Positions 32,660 through 43,092 of a DNA stretch of 64,000 bases are shown here, piece by piece. The translations under genes and the position numbers were made by a program. Source of the DNA: CALSMU01 sp965230225 (GTDB lineage Bacteria > Bacteroidota > Bacteroidia > Flavobacteriales_D > Parvicellaceae); the NCBI GenBank assembly GCA_965230225.1, contig CBDDKM010000010.1, positions 806,001-870,000 of the forward strand. Reading direction: 5' to 3'. Below the pieces are notes generated by a model. It was not told where the DNA came from, searched no databases, and worked only from the letters and a program-made list of their open reading frames with translations. Numbering within the stretch: position 1 is the first letter of the stretch; each line of letters starts with the position of its first letter.

Positions 32660-33220
32660 TCAAAAATAAAGATAAACCCAATTATTCTCATCTATCTCTA
32701 CTACTTCTGTTTGAGTCACACTTCCATCCACTATTTCAACTAAGCGAGTGCCAATAGGAATTTGTTTTTGAAATGCACCATTAAACAAAGCTTCTCCAAT
32801 GTATTGACCATCTACATAAACACTGTAATCATCATGATCACCTGAACCATTAACATTAATGTTTAGATAGCCTCTGGTGGATTTTACCAAAAATAATTTC
32901 TCTACCTCTGTAATTTTTTTCTCCTTCTTACTCATGGCACGTAACTTCAGTGAGTAAGCCCCATCTTCACTTAGAATTCCTAATACAATGTTAGGGTGTC
33001 TTCCAGTTACAGTAGTGTCAACAGTACTTCCATCCGGCCCAATGATACTCCACTCGCAAGTTTCGAAATCAGTTGACAGGTTTTCATATTGAATCATATC
33101 ACCAGCTGAATACTCATATTGAGAAAGAATAAAATGGGCATCCGGCTTTTTTCTACAAGATGATAAGGCTAAAATGGAGGTTACCACTACTAATGCAGTT
33201 CTTAGGGTAGTTAATTTCAT
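32660..33220 (-). CDS. PKD/PEGA-like lipoprotein
   Basis: 186 residues; lipobox ALSSC (Cys22). The first part, FILSQYEYSAGDMIQYENLS, has the shape of a PKD domain; the second, YLNINVNGSGDHDDYSVYVDG then GEALFNGAFQKQIPIGTRLVEI, resembles a PEGA domain. Both are extracytoplasmic beta domains. First gene of a three-gene minus-strand unit. Confidence 0.7.
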   Translation of the reverse strand: MKLTTLRTALVVVTSILALSSCRKKPDAHFILSQYEYSAGDMIQYENLSTDFETCEWSIIGPDGSTVDTTVTGRHPNIVLGILSEDGAYSLKLRAMSKKEKKITEVEKLFLVKSTRGYLNINVNGSGDHDDYSVYVDGQYIGEALFNGAFQKQIPIGTRLVEIVDGSVTQTEVVEIDENNWVYLYF

Positions 33221-33312
33221 AGGTTAAAAGGTTAATTTGATAATGAATCAATTTGACAATTAGTTAATGGACAATTTGCATCAATAATTATTCCAATCGG
33301 GACAACTAATTC

Positions 33313-34140
33313 TTAATGACGTTTTGATTCTTTTTCCTCCTTAGCGTAGAACAACAAAAAGGCATTGTACACCGCCTGATGCATGATATTTGCGTGATCC
33401 TTATCGGCTAGAAAATCGTAGAAAACACGAGTATCTTTTGTTTTAGTCTCGTCGAGTTTTTGGTGTAATTCTTTAGCTGTACGCTCCATTACTTCACCTT
33501 CTACACCTCCACCAACATAAATCGTTTTAACTCCTGTATAGGCTTTTGGTTCCAGCTTTAGAAGAGATTCTTTATCCCACCATAAGCTTGGACTTACAAT
33601 GATGTACTGATCAAACATTTCAGGTTTTTTGTATACTACTTCCGATGCCAACAATCCTCCCAACGATTGACCAATTAAGGTACTGGTGGAATCTGTTCGG
33701 TAATGACTTAACACATAAGGTTGAAGTTCCTTTTCCATATAATTAATGAACTTCTCGGAACCTCCGGTGGTTGGAAAATTTCGTTTATCTCGCTTAACTG
33801 TCGTTGGAAATGTAAAGTCTCTTTTTCTATCGATATTAGAAATACCCACCACAATGAATGAAGGGGTAATATCCAACCATGGAAATGAAGTAAAATGGAG
33901 CATTCCAACTATGTGCATGAAATCCTCATTTCGGGTTCCATCTAACACGTATACGACTGGATATTTTCTGGTGGAATCAGTATAATAACTGTCTGGGATG
34001 AATACATTGATGATTCTTTCTTCGTTGAGAATTTCTGAATGCATGGTTACAGATTCTCCAATGCAAAACGGTTCCTTTTTTTCTTGAGCATTAAATGCTA
34101 AAACTAGCAGGAACAACAATGTGGTGCTGATTAGTTTCAT
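33313..34140 (-). CDS. Secreted alpha/beta-hydrolase esterase (enterochelin-esterase-like)
   Basis: 275 residues. Signal peptide 1-17 (VLAFNAQ), then the putative esterase family (esterase D type): ERIINVFIPDSYYTDSTRKYPVVYVLDG and the nucleophile IGQSLGGLLASEV; the histidine is likely in DHANIMHQAVY. Similar proteins hydrolyse siderophore esters or carbohydrate esters, and many are general. It stands alone. Confidence 0.86.
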   Translation of the reverse strand: MKLISTTLLFLLVLAFNAQEKKEPFCIGESVTMHSEILNEERIINVFIPDSYYTDSTRKYPVVYVLDGTRNEDFMHIVGMLHFTSFPWLDITPSFIVVGISNIDRKRDFTFPTTVKRDKRNFPTTGGSEKFINYMEKELQPYVLSHYRTDSTSTLIGQSLGGLLASEVVYKKPEMFDQYIIVSPSLWWDKESLLKLEPKAYTGVKTIYVGGGVEGEVMERTAKELHQKLDETKTKDTRVFYDFLADKDHANIMHQAVYNAFLLFYAKEEKESKRH

Positions 34141-34205
34141 TTGGTTTAGGTTTTAATTAAAGTTGAGTTGTTCCACAAAATACAGAATAATCCAACACCT
34201 AAAAC

Positions 34206-34232
34206 AAAAAAGGAGGCTGCAGCCTCCTTTTT
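34206..34232 (-). terminator. Terminator after the giant T9SS protein gene
   Basis: GGAGGCTGCAGCCTCC is a fully palindromic stem flanked by A5 on one side and T5 on the other, so it can terminate on either strand; it serves the minus-strand gene ending at 34261. Confidence 0.88.
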
Positions 34233-34260
34233 CTAAACCTTAATCAATCATTATACTTAA

Positions 34261-37200
34261 TTACCGGAAAAGAGAAATCTTCTTCACCACACTTTGATTT
34301 TCTACTGTAATCTTCATGTAGTAAACCCCTCTTGCCCGGTTCGTTAAATCTATTTTAGATAGTTGAGTTGTTGATTGTTCTGTGTAAACAATCTCTCCTA
34401 CCGCATTGTAAATTTCTAGTTCAAATGCTTCTCCCGTTTCCACACCTAACTCAATTGTAAACAACCCTGTTGTTGGGTTAGGATAGATAGAGATTCCATC
34501 TTCCAACTCCTGATCGGTAATGCTGTTTCCACCAACGATTATTTCCAGTGTATCTGTTGCTGTACAGTTACCTAATGTTGCTTCTAGTATAACCTGATAA
34601 GTTCCTGCAATAGAATAGGTATGTGACGGTGTACTTTGGGTAGATGAGTTTCCATCTCCAAAGTCCCAGATGTACGATGTTGCTGTAGAACCAAAGTTGG
34701 TAAAGTTAACAGTACCTCCTGTTGGAATGGTATAGTTATCAGCTGACCCAGATGCTACGGCTGCCGGTGCTACGGATATGGTTACTGTAACCGGCGATCC
34801 CGAACAGTTTCCATTTTGACCAATTACCGTGTAGGTGGTTTGGTTGGTTGGCGTAACTGTAATAGACGATGAGGACGCTCCTGTATTCCATACATAGGAT
34901 TGTGCTCCAGTGGCGTCTAAGGTAATGGACTCACCATTACAAATGTTAGCACTTGGAGGGTTAACTGCTACAGTTGGTGTACTGTTTACGGTAACTGTAG
35001 TTGTAGCTGTAGAGGTACATCCGTTTCCATCGGTAACGGTTACAGTATAAGTGGTGGTAGTGGCTGGCGAAACTACGTGTGAGCTTCCTGACCCTAATCC
35101 ATTATCCCAGCTATAGTTTCCTCCAGTTCCTGCTCCGGTTCCGGATACTGTTGCTGAACTTCCAAAGCAAATGGTTTGATCTGCACTTGCCGTTGCGGTT
35201 GGTCCAACATGATCAATAATAGTTGTGCTAGATGTAGAAGTACACCCGTTGGCATCAGTAACTGTTACGGTATAAGTTCCTGCAGATAGCCCTGAAATAG
35301 TTGCTCCATTGTCTCCATTGGACCAGCTATAGGTAAGTGCTCCTGTTCCTCCAGAACCTAACGCTGTTGCTGTTCCGTTTCCTGAGGTACAGGTTTCATC
35401 AGTTCCACTTGAGGCTACTGTTGGAGATGCTGCATTGGCAATGGTAATGGTTTCTGTAGATGTACATCCTCCTGCATCTGTTGCTGTAACGGTATATGAT
35501 CCCGCAGCCAGTCCTGTAATGCTTGCTCCATTATCTCCATTAGACCAGCTATAGGATATGGCTCCTGACCCTCCTGTTCCTGATACGGTAGCTGTTCCAT
35601 TGGATTGCCCACATGCTTCGTCTGTTCCGGAAGCTGTCAGGTTAATTGGATCTGCTGTTCCAATGTTTACGGTAGACTGGGCTGAACACCCATTGGCATC
35701 GGTAGCTGTAACTGTGTATGATCCAACTCCCAACCCGGTTATGTTTGCTCCGTTATCTCCATTGGACCAGCTATAAGTTACCGTTCCTGTTCCTCCTGAA
35801 GAAACAACATCTGCTGTTCCATCATTTCCATTACAAGACTCGTCGGTTGAAGTAGTACTTGCTAAAAGTTGAGTAGGCTCCACTATAGTATAGCTAGCTG
35901 TTCCGGTACAGTTATTTGCATCAGTAATGGTTACTGTATATGTTCCCGCTGCAAGATTACTTGCTGTTGCATTAGTTCCTCCTGTTGGAGCCCATGAATA
36001 GTTATATCCTGGCGATCCTCCAGTTGCTGTTGCAGTAACAGATCCATCAATTAATCCATTACAACTAACGTCTGTTCCTGTTGCTGATCCGTGCGGTGCT
36101 TCTTCTACTGTAATATAATCTACTACGGTTTTGGTATCGTTTCCTACCCCATCGGATACTGTAAGTTCTACTGCATAGGTTCCTGCTGTGCTGTAGGTAA
36201 CTCCCGTTGGGTTTTGATCGGTTGATGTTGCAGGGGTTCCTCCTGTAAAGGTCCAGTTCCAACTCGTTGGTGTTCCTCCTGTAGTGGCATCGGTAAAGTC
36301 TACTGTTGCTCCTTCACATACGGTTGTTGTACTTGATGTAAAGTCTGCTGATAGCATTGGTACCGGCACACAAAAGTTGTGGATTGCCTGGAAATCAAAA
36401 TCAACTAATGTCATCTGAACCAGAGTATTTCCTGATCCGTCTTCTAATACATAGTTACCGTCTACTGAACACCCAAAGGCTGTTCCGTTCAATCCATCTC
36501 CGTAAGTATCGTTAATGATAAAGTCATAACATCCATCAGGTAAACAAACGTTTTCTACAAATGTTTGACCTCCTGCTACGTCTGTATATGGTCCTCCAGA
36601 TGCTACTGCGGTTCCTGATCCGTCCTGAATTTCCCAGGTGGTTTCTGATCCCCAACAATCCGTATCCAGAGTAAGTGTTACTGCTGTTCCTGCCGAACTT
36701 GAAATCACTACAGTTTCGTTGGCTGTACATCCGGCTGCATCTGTTGCAGTTACAGTGTACGATCCTGCAGTTAACCCGGTAATGCTTGCTCCTGTATCTC
36801 CATTGGACCAGCTATAGGTAATGGTACCTGTTCCGGTTGCCGTTGCTGTAGCCGACCCATTGTTTTGTCCGCATGTAGCATCAACTCCTGTTGCTGTTAA
36901 GGCAACTCCTGCTGTATTAGCTATAGTTACATCTGCCGTTGCTGTACATCCTGCTCCGTCGGTAGCAGTAACTGTATAAGTTCCTGCATCTAATCCGGTA
37001 ATAGAAGCTCCGTTTCCTCCATTGGACCAGCTATAGGTTACTGTTCCGGTTCCTCCTGTTGATGTTGCTGTTGCATCTCCATTAAGTAATCCACAAGTAG
37101 CATCGTTTCCTGTTACGGAAACACTAAACCCGGATGAGTTTCCAATTACCACTGTGCTTTGAGCTGTACATCCGTTAGCATCGGTAGCAGTTACAGTATA

Positions 37201-40200
37201 ACTTCCTGGTGCTAATCCGGTAATGTTTGCCCCATTATCTCCGTTGGACCAGCTGTAGGTAACAGTTCCTGTTCCTCCGGTAGAGGTAGCTGCCGCAGTT
37301 CCGTCAGACACTCCACAAGAAGCATCAGTACCTGTTGCGCTAGCACTCAATGCAGTTGGTTCGTTGATGGTTACATTTCCGTTTGCTGTACAGTTATTGG
37401 CATCTGTAACGGTAACTGTATAAGTTCCTTGTCCAAGGTTATTTTCTACCGCAGCGGTTCCTCCAGAAGGAGTCCATGCATAGGTAAAGGAGGCTGTTCC
37501 CCCACTTACGTTGGCGGTAGCTGTTCCGTCATTAGCTCCGTTACAAGAAATATCTGTTCCTGATACGGTAACTGCAACACCTGGATTCACCGTAATGAAC
37601 GTAGCATAAGTTTGCGTATCGTTATTAGTTCCATCAGAAACTGTTAATTCTACTTGATAGGTACCTGCGGTTGCATAAGTAATTCCAGTTGGGGTCTCAT
37701 CTGTAGAAGTTGCAGGTGTTGCTCCTGTAAACGTCCAGTTCCAAGAAGTTGGTGCTCCTGTAGAGGCATCTGTAAAATCAACTGATTCACCTTCGCAAAT
37801 GCTTGTATTATTAGCAGTAAAATCGGCGTTTAATGTGGAAGTTAAACAAAAGTTATGAGTAGTTTGATTACCAAAGTTCGAATTGGTCATGGTTACTAAC
37901 TGAGTGCCCTGGTCATCTTCTATTACGTAGTTACCATCTACGGCACATCCTGATGGAATTCCGTTTAATCCATCTCCATAAGAATCGTTAATAATGAAGT
38001 CGTAACATCCATCTGGTAAACATAAATTCTCTACAAATGTTTCTCCTCCTGTCACGTCAGTATATGGTCCTCCTGATGCTACTGCGGTTCCTGATCCATC
38101 CTGAATTTCCCAGGTGGTTTCTGACCCCCAGCAATCTGTACTTAAAGTTAATGTAACTGCGTTTCCTCCCAGAGTAATGGTAAATGCTTGCGATGATGCA
38201 TCGTTACTGGCATCTTCGTCGGTTTGACCATTTGGATTAGAGGTTGAAGCATTAAAGGTATGTGCTCCTGCTGTAGTAGTTACAGAAGGAAGTGTAACAT
38301 CAACAGATGCTCCCTGAGTCAGGTTACCTGTCCAGTTAAATGTTTGTGCTCCCGAACCATCTATATCATAGTTAATAGTAACCGAAGTTAAATCCAACGC
38401 TCCATAGTTAAACAGGGTAACAATAGGATCAAAAGTGGTTACTCCACATAATGAAGACTCCGGATAAACTATGGCCGTAATTCCTGCATCGTAATCGTTG
38501 CTATTGTATAATGGAGACTCCCATACTCCACGTCCGTACGTACCACATCTGATTACGTTAGCCGCTTCGTTAATCTCTAAATCTTTAACTACTACGTTTG
38601 GTAAGTTGTTGGCAAACTGAATCCAACTTCCCAGTGCATTATCTCTATAGTAAACTCCGATATCGGTTCCTACATAAATTCCTCCATTAGTTCCATCATC
38701 GTGTTTAACAATATTACATGGTAAATTGGGTAAGTTTCCGGTAATGTTGGTCCAACTTGTACCCCCATTAGTGGTATGGTAAACGTGATTAGTTCCATTC
38801 CACCCACCTCTGGTAATCCAAAGTTCATCTGAGTTACTCGGATTCACTTCGACAGAAGTAATACTAGAGTTAGTTGGCAAGTTGTTCGTAATATCTGTAA
38901 AAGAGGTTCCTCCATTGGTAGTTCTATAAATGTTATCGTCTGTACTTACAAAAATGATGTTAGAGTTTCCTTCGTAAATCTCAATGCATCTTAATTGTTG
39001 CGGAAAGTTATGAGTCGATAACTGGTTCCATCCACCACCTGCATAATCATACTCATGAAGATCATCGTACCCGGCTAATAAACGATCGTAATTAGGATCC
39101 ATAGCCATTGGTGTTACCCATCTTCCTGATTGTGGGCTCCCTAAGTTGTTTCCACTGTTTCCTCCATTGGTAGAACGATAAAGATCTCCATATTGGATCA
39201 TTCCAAATACTCTGTTTGAGTTGTTTTTATCTACTCCAGATTCCATTCCATCTGCTCCATACCAACATTTCCAGGTTCCACCTTGCAAGGTATATCCCCC
39301 GTTATCTTGTAACCCACCAGCCAAGGTGTTAACATCATTCTGGCTTCCGGCAATGGTATAAAACTGACCAATTTGCAATCCTTCGGAAAGATCAGTAAAT
39401 GAACTTGCACTATTGGTGGATTTATAAATACCACCATCGGAACCACAATAAAGGTTTCCTCCGTAATATTTTAAGTAATGAATATCTGCATGGGTATATG
39501 CAGCTCCTGAAGGTGTGCTCCAGTGATTCATTTTTGTGAAACTACTTCCTCCATTGGTTGATTTCCAAACATTCATTACACCGGTAACAATTTCGTTGGC
39601 ATTGGTTGGAGAGGCAGCTAAAGCCATATCATACCATGCTTGTGTAGATTCAAATATGTCGGTACTGGTATTCATTGCGGTAAATGACCCCGCAGAGTTC
39701 GTTGATCTGTATAATCCTTGAAAAGAATTATTTGTGGCAGCACTCAACACGTAAACATAGCTACTATTAGCAGGTGTTACCGCAATACACAAACGACCTG
39801 AGCTTCCCGGAAGTCCACTTGATACAGTACTCCAGTTGTTCCCGGCATCTGTTGTTTTATAGAAAGTACTTGATGTTACCGCATAAAGCGTATTTACATC
39901 ACCCGGCTTCATAGCAATATCTCTAATGTTACCACTTCTTACGTTGCTCCAGGTATTCCCAGCATTGGTAGATTTAAACACTCCAGAATTAGTAGCGATG
40001 TACAGGATGCTTGTATTGGTAGGATCAATAATGATCTCAGTAGTTTTAGAAGCAGAAACATTTCCTATTGAAGTCCATGTAGCTCCACCATCTACCGACT
40101 TAACCACACCAATACTTGGAGCATCTCCCCCATCAGTATCTCCTGTGGCTAAATAAATAATGTTAGAATTATTAGGATCGATGGCAATTCCGGAAATTCC

Positions 40201-40710
40201 AATGGTAGATAACTCATCTCCCAATGGGGTCCAGGTAAAACCTCCATCTGTTGTTTTCCATACACCTCCCACGGGTGCACCTATATATATAGTATTTGGA
40301 TCATTAGGATCCTCCACTACGCAATTTACACGACCAGTTCCTGGACTCCATGAACCTGTTGCATTATGAGAAAAAGGTCCTATTGGCTGCCAGTTCCCCA
40401 CACCTCCCGAACGCAATTGAGGCCCAAGAAGCATGTTTTTATAGTCACCCCAAAGTCTGGTGTACATCGGAAACCTTCCATCTTCCAGCACTCTGGTTTC
40501 CCAATAGTTCTCCCAGCGTTTATATTGTTTATATCCTTTACCACGTTCGTACTCTTTTCCCGCCCACTCGGCGTTAAAAGCAGCTTGAACTTGATAAAAA
40601 TTAGCATTTGGTTGCATCATCAGGTCCACCCATTGCTGAGCTTGTGTGGTTATTGATGAACATAGCAGGGATAGGGCCACAACAAGGCCAGGGAACAATT
40701 TGCAGTTCAT
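34261..40710 (-). CDS. Giant secreted repeat protein with T9SS type A sorting domain
   Basis: 2149 residues. Signal peptide 1-24 (SSITTQAQ). Residues ~90-760 are BNR/sortilin-like propeller repeats (GGVWKTTDGGFTWTPLG, GVFKSTNAGNTWSNV and others). Two near-identical modules beginning WGSETTWEIQDGSGTAVASG lie at ~860 and ~1350, each followed by a PKD-like domain (DFTDA...PTSWNWTFTG). Runs of SprB-like repeats (GTVTYSWSNGDNGANITGL, SYTVTATDANGCTAQST) occupy ~1050-1330 and ~1540-1830. A last PKD domain (YIWDFGDGNSSTQSTPSHTY) and a Por sorting tail (SIYPNPTTGLFTIELG ... KKISLFR) end the protein. Probably a cell-surface adhesin or secreted matrix protein. Ordinary reading frame throughout. Confidence 0.93.
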   Translation of the reverse strand: MNCKLFPGLVVALSLLCSSITTQAQQWVDLMMQPNANFYQVQAAFNAEWAGKEYERGKGYKQYKRWENYWETRVLEDGRFPMYTRLWGDYKNMLLGPQLRSGGVGNWQPIGPFSHNATGSWSPGTGRVNCVVEDPNDPNTIYIGAPVGGVWKTTDGGFTWTPLGDELSTIGISGIAIDPNNSNIIYLATGDTDGGDAPSIGVVKSVDGGATWTSIGNVSASKTTEIIIDPTNTSILYIATNSGVFKSTNAGNTWSNVRSGNIRDIAMKPGDVNTLYAVTSSTFYKTTDAGNNWSTVSSGLPGSSGRLCIAVTPANSSYVYVLSAATNNSFQGLYRSTNSAGSFTAMNTSTDIFESTQAWYDMALAASPTNANEIVTGVMNVWKSTNGGSSFTKMNHWSTPSGAAYTHADIHYLKYYGGNLYCGSDGGIYKSTNSASSFTDLSEGLQIGQFYTIAGSQNDVNTLAGGLQDNGGYTLQGGTWKCWYGADGMESGVDKNNSNRVFGMIQYGDLYRSTNGGNSGNNLGSPQSGRWVTPMAMDPNYDRLLAGYDDLHEYDYAGGGWNQLSTHNFPQQLRCIEIYEGNSNIIFVSTDDNIYRTTNGGTSFTDITNNLPTNSSITSVEVNPSNSDELWITRGGWNGTNHVYHTTNGGTSWTNITGNLPNLPCNIVKHDDGTNGGIYVGTDIGVYYRDNALGSWIQFANNLPNVVVKDLEINEAANVIRCGTYGRGVWESPLYNSNDYDAGITAIVYPESSLCGVTTFDPIVTLFNYGALDLTSVTINYDIDGSGAQTFNWTGNLTQGASVDVTLPSVTTTAGAHTFNASTSNPNGQTDEDASNDASSQAFTITLGGNAVTLTLSTDCWGSETTWEIQDGSGTAVASGGPYTDVTGGETFVENLCLPDGCYDFIINDSYGDGLNGIPSGCAVDGNYVIEDDQGTQLVTMTNSNFGNQTTHNFCLTSTLNADFTANNTSICEGESVDFTDASTGAPTSWNWTFTGATPATSTDETPTGITYATAGTYQVELTVSDGTNNDTQTYATFITVNPGVAVTVSGTDISCNGANDGTATANVSGGTASFTYAWTPSGGTAAVENNLGQGTYTVTVTDANNCTANGNVTINEPTALSASATGTDASCGVSDGTAAATSTGGTGTVTYSWSNGDNGANITGLAPGSYTVTATDANGCTAQSTVVIGNSSGFSVSVTGNDATCGLLNGDATATSTGGTGTVTYSWSNGGNGASITGLDAGTYTVTATDGAGCTATADVTIANTAGVALTATGVDATCGQNNGSATATATGTGTITYSWSNGDTGASITGLTAGSYTVTATDAAGCTANETVVISSSAGTAVTLTLDTDCWGSETTWEIQDGSGTAVASGGPYTDVAGGQTFVENVCLPDGCYDFIINDTYGDGLNGTAFGCSVDGNYVLEDGSGNTLVQMTLVDFDFQAIHNFCVPVPMLSADFTSSTTTVCEGATVDFTDATTGGTPTSWNWTFTGGTPATSTDQNPTGVTYSTAGTYAVELTVSDGVGNDTKTVVDYITVEEAPHGSATGTDVSCNGLIDGSVTATATGGSPGYNYSWAPTGGTNATASNLAAGTYTVTITDANNCTGTASYTIVEPTQLLASTTSTDESCNGNDGTADVVSSGGTGTVTYSWSNGDNGANITGLGVGSYTVTATDANGCSAQSTVNIGTADPINLTASGTDEACGQSNGTATVSGTGGSGAISYSWSNGDNGASITGLAAGSYTVTATDAGGCTSTETITIANAASPTVASSGTDETCTSGNGTATALGSGGTGALTYSWSNGDNGATISGLSAGTYTVTVTDANGCTSTSSTTIIDHVGPTATASADQTICFGSSATVSGTGAGTGGNYSWDNGLGSGSSHVVSPATTTTYTVTVTDGNGCTSTATTTVTVNSTPTVAVNPPSANICNGESITLDATGAQSYVWNTGASSSSITVTPTNQTTYTVIGQNGNCSGSPVTVTISVAPAAVASGSADNYTIPTGGTVNFTNFGSTATSYIWDFGDGNSSTQSTPSHTYSIAGTYQVILEATLGNCTATDTLEIIVGGNSITDQELEDGISIYPNPTTGLFTIELGVETGEAFELEIYNAVGEIVYTEQSTTQLSKIDLTNRARGVYYMKITVENQSVVKKISLFR

Positions 40711-41160
40711 TTCCAGTAGTTTTATTGGTTGTTTAGTTTCGTTGGTAGAAGCCCCAATATAGAAATTATTTCATCCAACTTTGGATTTCAAAACCACAAA
40801 CCTCAATTTGATTGATGAATATCTATGAAGGCTATTTTAACCAAAAAAATCACAATTCAGCCTTCAAAAGTTAAACATAAAGGCGTTTTTTGATCATTTT
40901 CACCAAAAAACCAACTTTTTAGAATCAATTTTAAAATTTGATTTTTCAACAAAAAGAGATAAAAAAATTAAACAGAAATGAAATATATTGGAATCCTAAC
41001 AAAGCAAAGCAGATCAAAATTTACAACAATAGGATAAAATTATCATTGTTTATTTTGTCAAAATCATATATAAAAACACCTTTTTCAATGACAAAAGAAT
41101 GAATTTGATTGATTAAGTTTTTGTTCAAATTGAAGTATTATCCAAGGTTAAAATTGTTCT
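40711..41160. other. 450-bp AT-rich gap without a recognised gene
   Basis: Upstream of the giant T9SS protein gene and downstream of the 614-frame gene. It should contain the promoter of the former on the minus strand, but I find no perfect TAnnTTTG box. A 7-bp inverted pair (GAAGGCT 40827-40833, AGCCTTC 40859-40865) is the only structure noticed. Confidence 0.6.
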
Positions 41161-42951
41161 CTAATCCAAAAACAGATCTTGTAGTTTTCTTTCTTGCGCT
41201 TTCAGATCATTAAAGATGGCTACCCTATAGCGGTCTGTAAACCCTTTCCACCCAGAAAACAAGTCGTAGTAATATTGAATTCCGGAGAATAAGTTAGCTG
41301 CAAACTCTTTCAACTCTTCAATTCGATCTGGATTCTTCTCTATTTTCTCTTGCTCTTCGATATACTTAACATACTCCTGAAGTTCTTTAACAAACATGTG
41401 TGGGCGCTTTGCATGATGATCCAACACATTATCCCTTCCGTAAATGTGCCCTACCATTTTAGTAAGCGGCACCACCTTGTCGAAATAAGCCAAATTTGGC
41501 CCAGGGCACACCAATACACCATCCCCTTCCTGTCGGTGAGGAATTTCGTTTGCAATTAGTGCAGGTGTACTTAACCCTAAACAAAGGCAAGTCTTTTCGG
41601 TAACGGCATTGATCTGTTCTTTCCTTTCTTCTTCGGAAATTTTCTCTTGATTAATCTGCTCCAATTTGGCAGTTTGATACTGCCTTGATGAAACACATAT
41701 AGGGTTTTCTGAAAACTCTGTATTCCCTGCAAAAAACTTTCTTGGACATGGACTCCCTGGGTGCCCATCTAATTCTTTAGCTACCCGTTCCAACTCCTTG
41801 GTAGTACCTAACAAGGTTCTAAAAGGTACTCCTAATGGAGAAATATCTTGAATCTCTAATTCTTCATCTCCTGCATCTTGAAGTAATTTTTGAGTTACCG
41901 GGTCCATATTTACTGCTTCTGGAACCAATAAAAAAGGGGACCCCCATCCTGCTGCATCCAATTGATATTGCTGTAGCAAATCACGATGTTCTTTTGTATT
42001 ACCAATTCCTCCCTGTGCTGTAAAAGTCACCTTAGGTTGCATGTCAGGAATTTTTCTACCGGCTTTTTCATGAAACTGCTTATAACTTTTAAAGTTATCT
42101 TTTAACAATTCTTTTTTGCCTTCAGCAAATTCTTTGAGCACTACCCCCATTAATTTACCGTCTACCATAAAGGCATGCCCTCCACTATTTACCCCCGACT
42201 CTATTCTAAACTCAGAAACCCATATACCCTTTTTAGCAAGAAAAGAAGATTTAATCACAGCCATTCTAAAGTCGGTTGTTTTAATTACCACTTTCTTATT
42301 CAAGTTCCCTTCCTCATCTGGCCAGAACTCTTTAAATTGAGCTAAATAGGAAAATAACCCCGGCTTAAAACCTCCTGAAAAAATTAAGGAGGAATTCAAA
42401 TCGCTTTCCACAAATCCTTGAATGGCGGCATGAGCATCGTTATACTCTTCCGGTAACTCCTCTCCCTTTCTGGTGTGAATAGCATTATCCAATTCAGTAA
42501 TTAAATTAACGTCAATAGCACCACAGCGCATCCTATCTTTAAGGGATAATTGCAATGCAAATTTTTCCTCACAAGGAGCCATTCTACACATTACCTCATA
42601 ATCCTTAAACAACTTGGAGGCTCGAGGTAACATATCGAAATACCTTGCAAGATCACTCCCCGGCTCGAACTTAGATTGTTTCAACTGCTCAAAATTCTCA
42701 TCAACAATTTCTTTTACCAGATTGAGATATAACCTGATTCTTTCTGATCGATGATGCGGATCTTTAAGGGGAATCTTCATAAATGGAGCTCCTCGCTGCT
42801 CACAATAATGCTTTCTCATCTTTTCGATTAACCCATCATCTACAATCGAAATCACTGAATTTATACCATAATGAGCAACCTTTATCGGCGTATCAATAGT
42901 AAAGCCTGTCCCCATTACAGGGATATAAAAACTGTGTACGGAATTCTCCAT
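41161..42951 (-). CDS. Large conserved hypothetical protein, possible TIM-barrel enzyme
   Basis: 596 residues from the ATG at 42951 (MENSVHSFYIPVMGTGFTID); an upstream ATG at 43005 adds an unlikely hydrophobic leader. No signal peptide, so cytoplasmic. Segments such as VTFTAQGGIGNTKEHRDLLQ and GWGSPFLLVPEAVNMD look like the phosphate/flavin-binding end of a TIM barrel (nitronate-monooxygenase-like in feel), followed by a Cys-rich part (CPRKFF, CVSSRQYQ, TCLCLGLSTPAL). A coiled-coil-like C-terminus ends the protein. I do not assign a reaction. It is convergent with nothing and runs after the nrdJ terminator on the same strand. Confidence 0.72.
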   Translation of the reverse strand: MENSVHSFYIPVMGTGFTIDTPIKVAHYGINSVISIVDDGLIEKMRKHYCEQRGAPFMKIPLKDPHHRSERIRLYLNLVKEIVDENFEQLKQSKFEPGSDLARYFDMLPRASKLFKDYEVMCRMAPCEEKFALQLSLKDRMRCGAIDVNLITELDNAIHTRKGEELPEEYNDAHAAIQGFVESDLNSSLIFSGGFKPGLFSYLAQFKEFWPDEEGNLNKKVVIKTTDFRMAVIKSSFLAKKGIWVSEFRIESGVNSGGHAFMVDGKLMGVVLKEFAEGKKELLKDNFKSYKQFHEKAGRKIPDMQPKVTFTAQGGIGNTKEHRDLLQQYQLDAAGWGSPFLLVPEAVNMDPVTQKLLQDAGDEELEIQDISPLGVPFRTLLGTTKELERVAKELDGHPGSPCPRKFFAGNTEFSENPICVSSRQYQTAKLEQINQEKISEEERKEQINAVTEKTCLCLGLSTPALIANEIPHRQEGDGVLVCPGPNLAYFDKVVPLTKMVGHIYGRDNVLDHHAKRPHMFVKELQEYVKYIEEQEKIEKNPDRIEELKEFAANLFSGIQYYYDLFSGWKGFTDRYRVAIFNDLKAQERKLQDLFLD

Positions 42952-43030
42952 GGGCTTAGCGGGTATTGATTTGTAACGCAGGAAGTTAACAACAAAACAA
43001 ACCACAAAATATGATACGACTCATACCCAT

Positions 43031-43070
43031 AAAAAAACGAAAGCCGGATCACAACTTTGGCGATCCGGCT
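43031..43070 (-). terminator. Terminator after nrdJ
   Basis: Read on the minus strand, AGCCGGATC and GATCCGGCT form a 9-bp stem with an 11-base loop, followed by a T7 run. It lies about 20 bp after the nrdJ stop. Confidence 0.88.
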
Positions 43071-43092
43071 CTCATTTCAAGAAAGTATTATA

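Noticed and set aside
35200..37500. CRISPR-like or mobile repeat in DNA
   Set aside because: The repeated blocks are in frame and encode SprB-like protein repeats of one continuous gene.
40160..40656. Plus-strand ORFs opposite the giant T9SS protein gene
   Set aside because: They are mirror frames of repetitive coding DNA, with no start context or recognisable protein.
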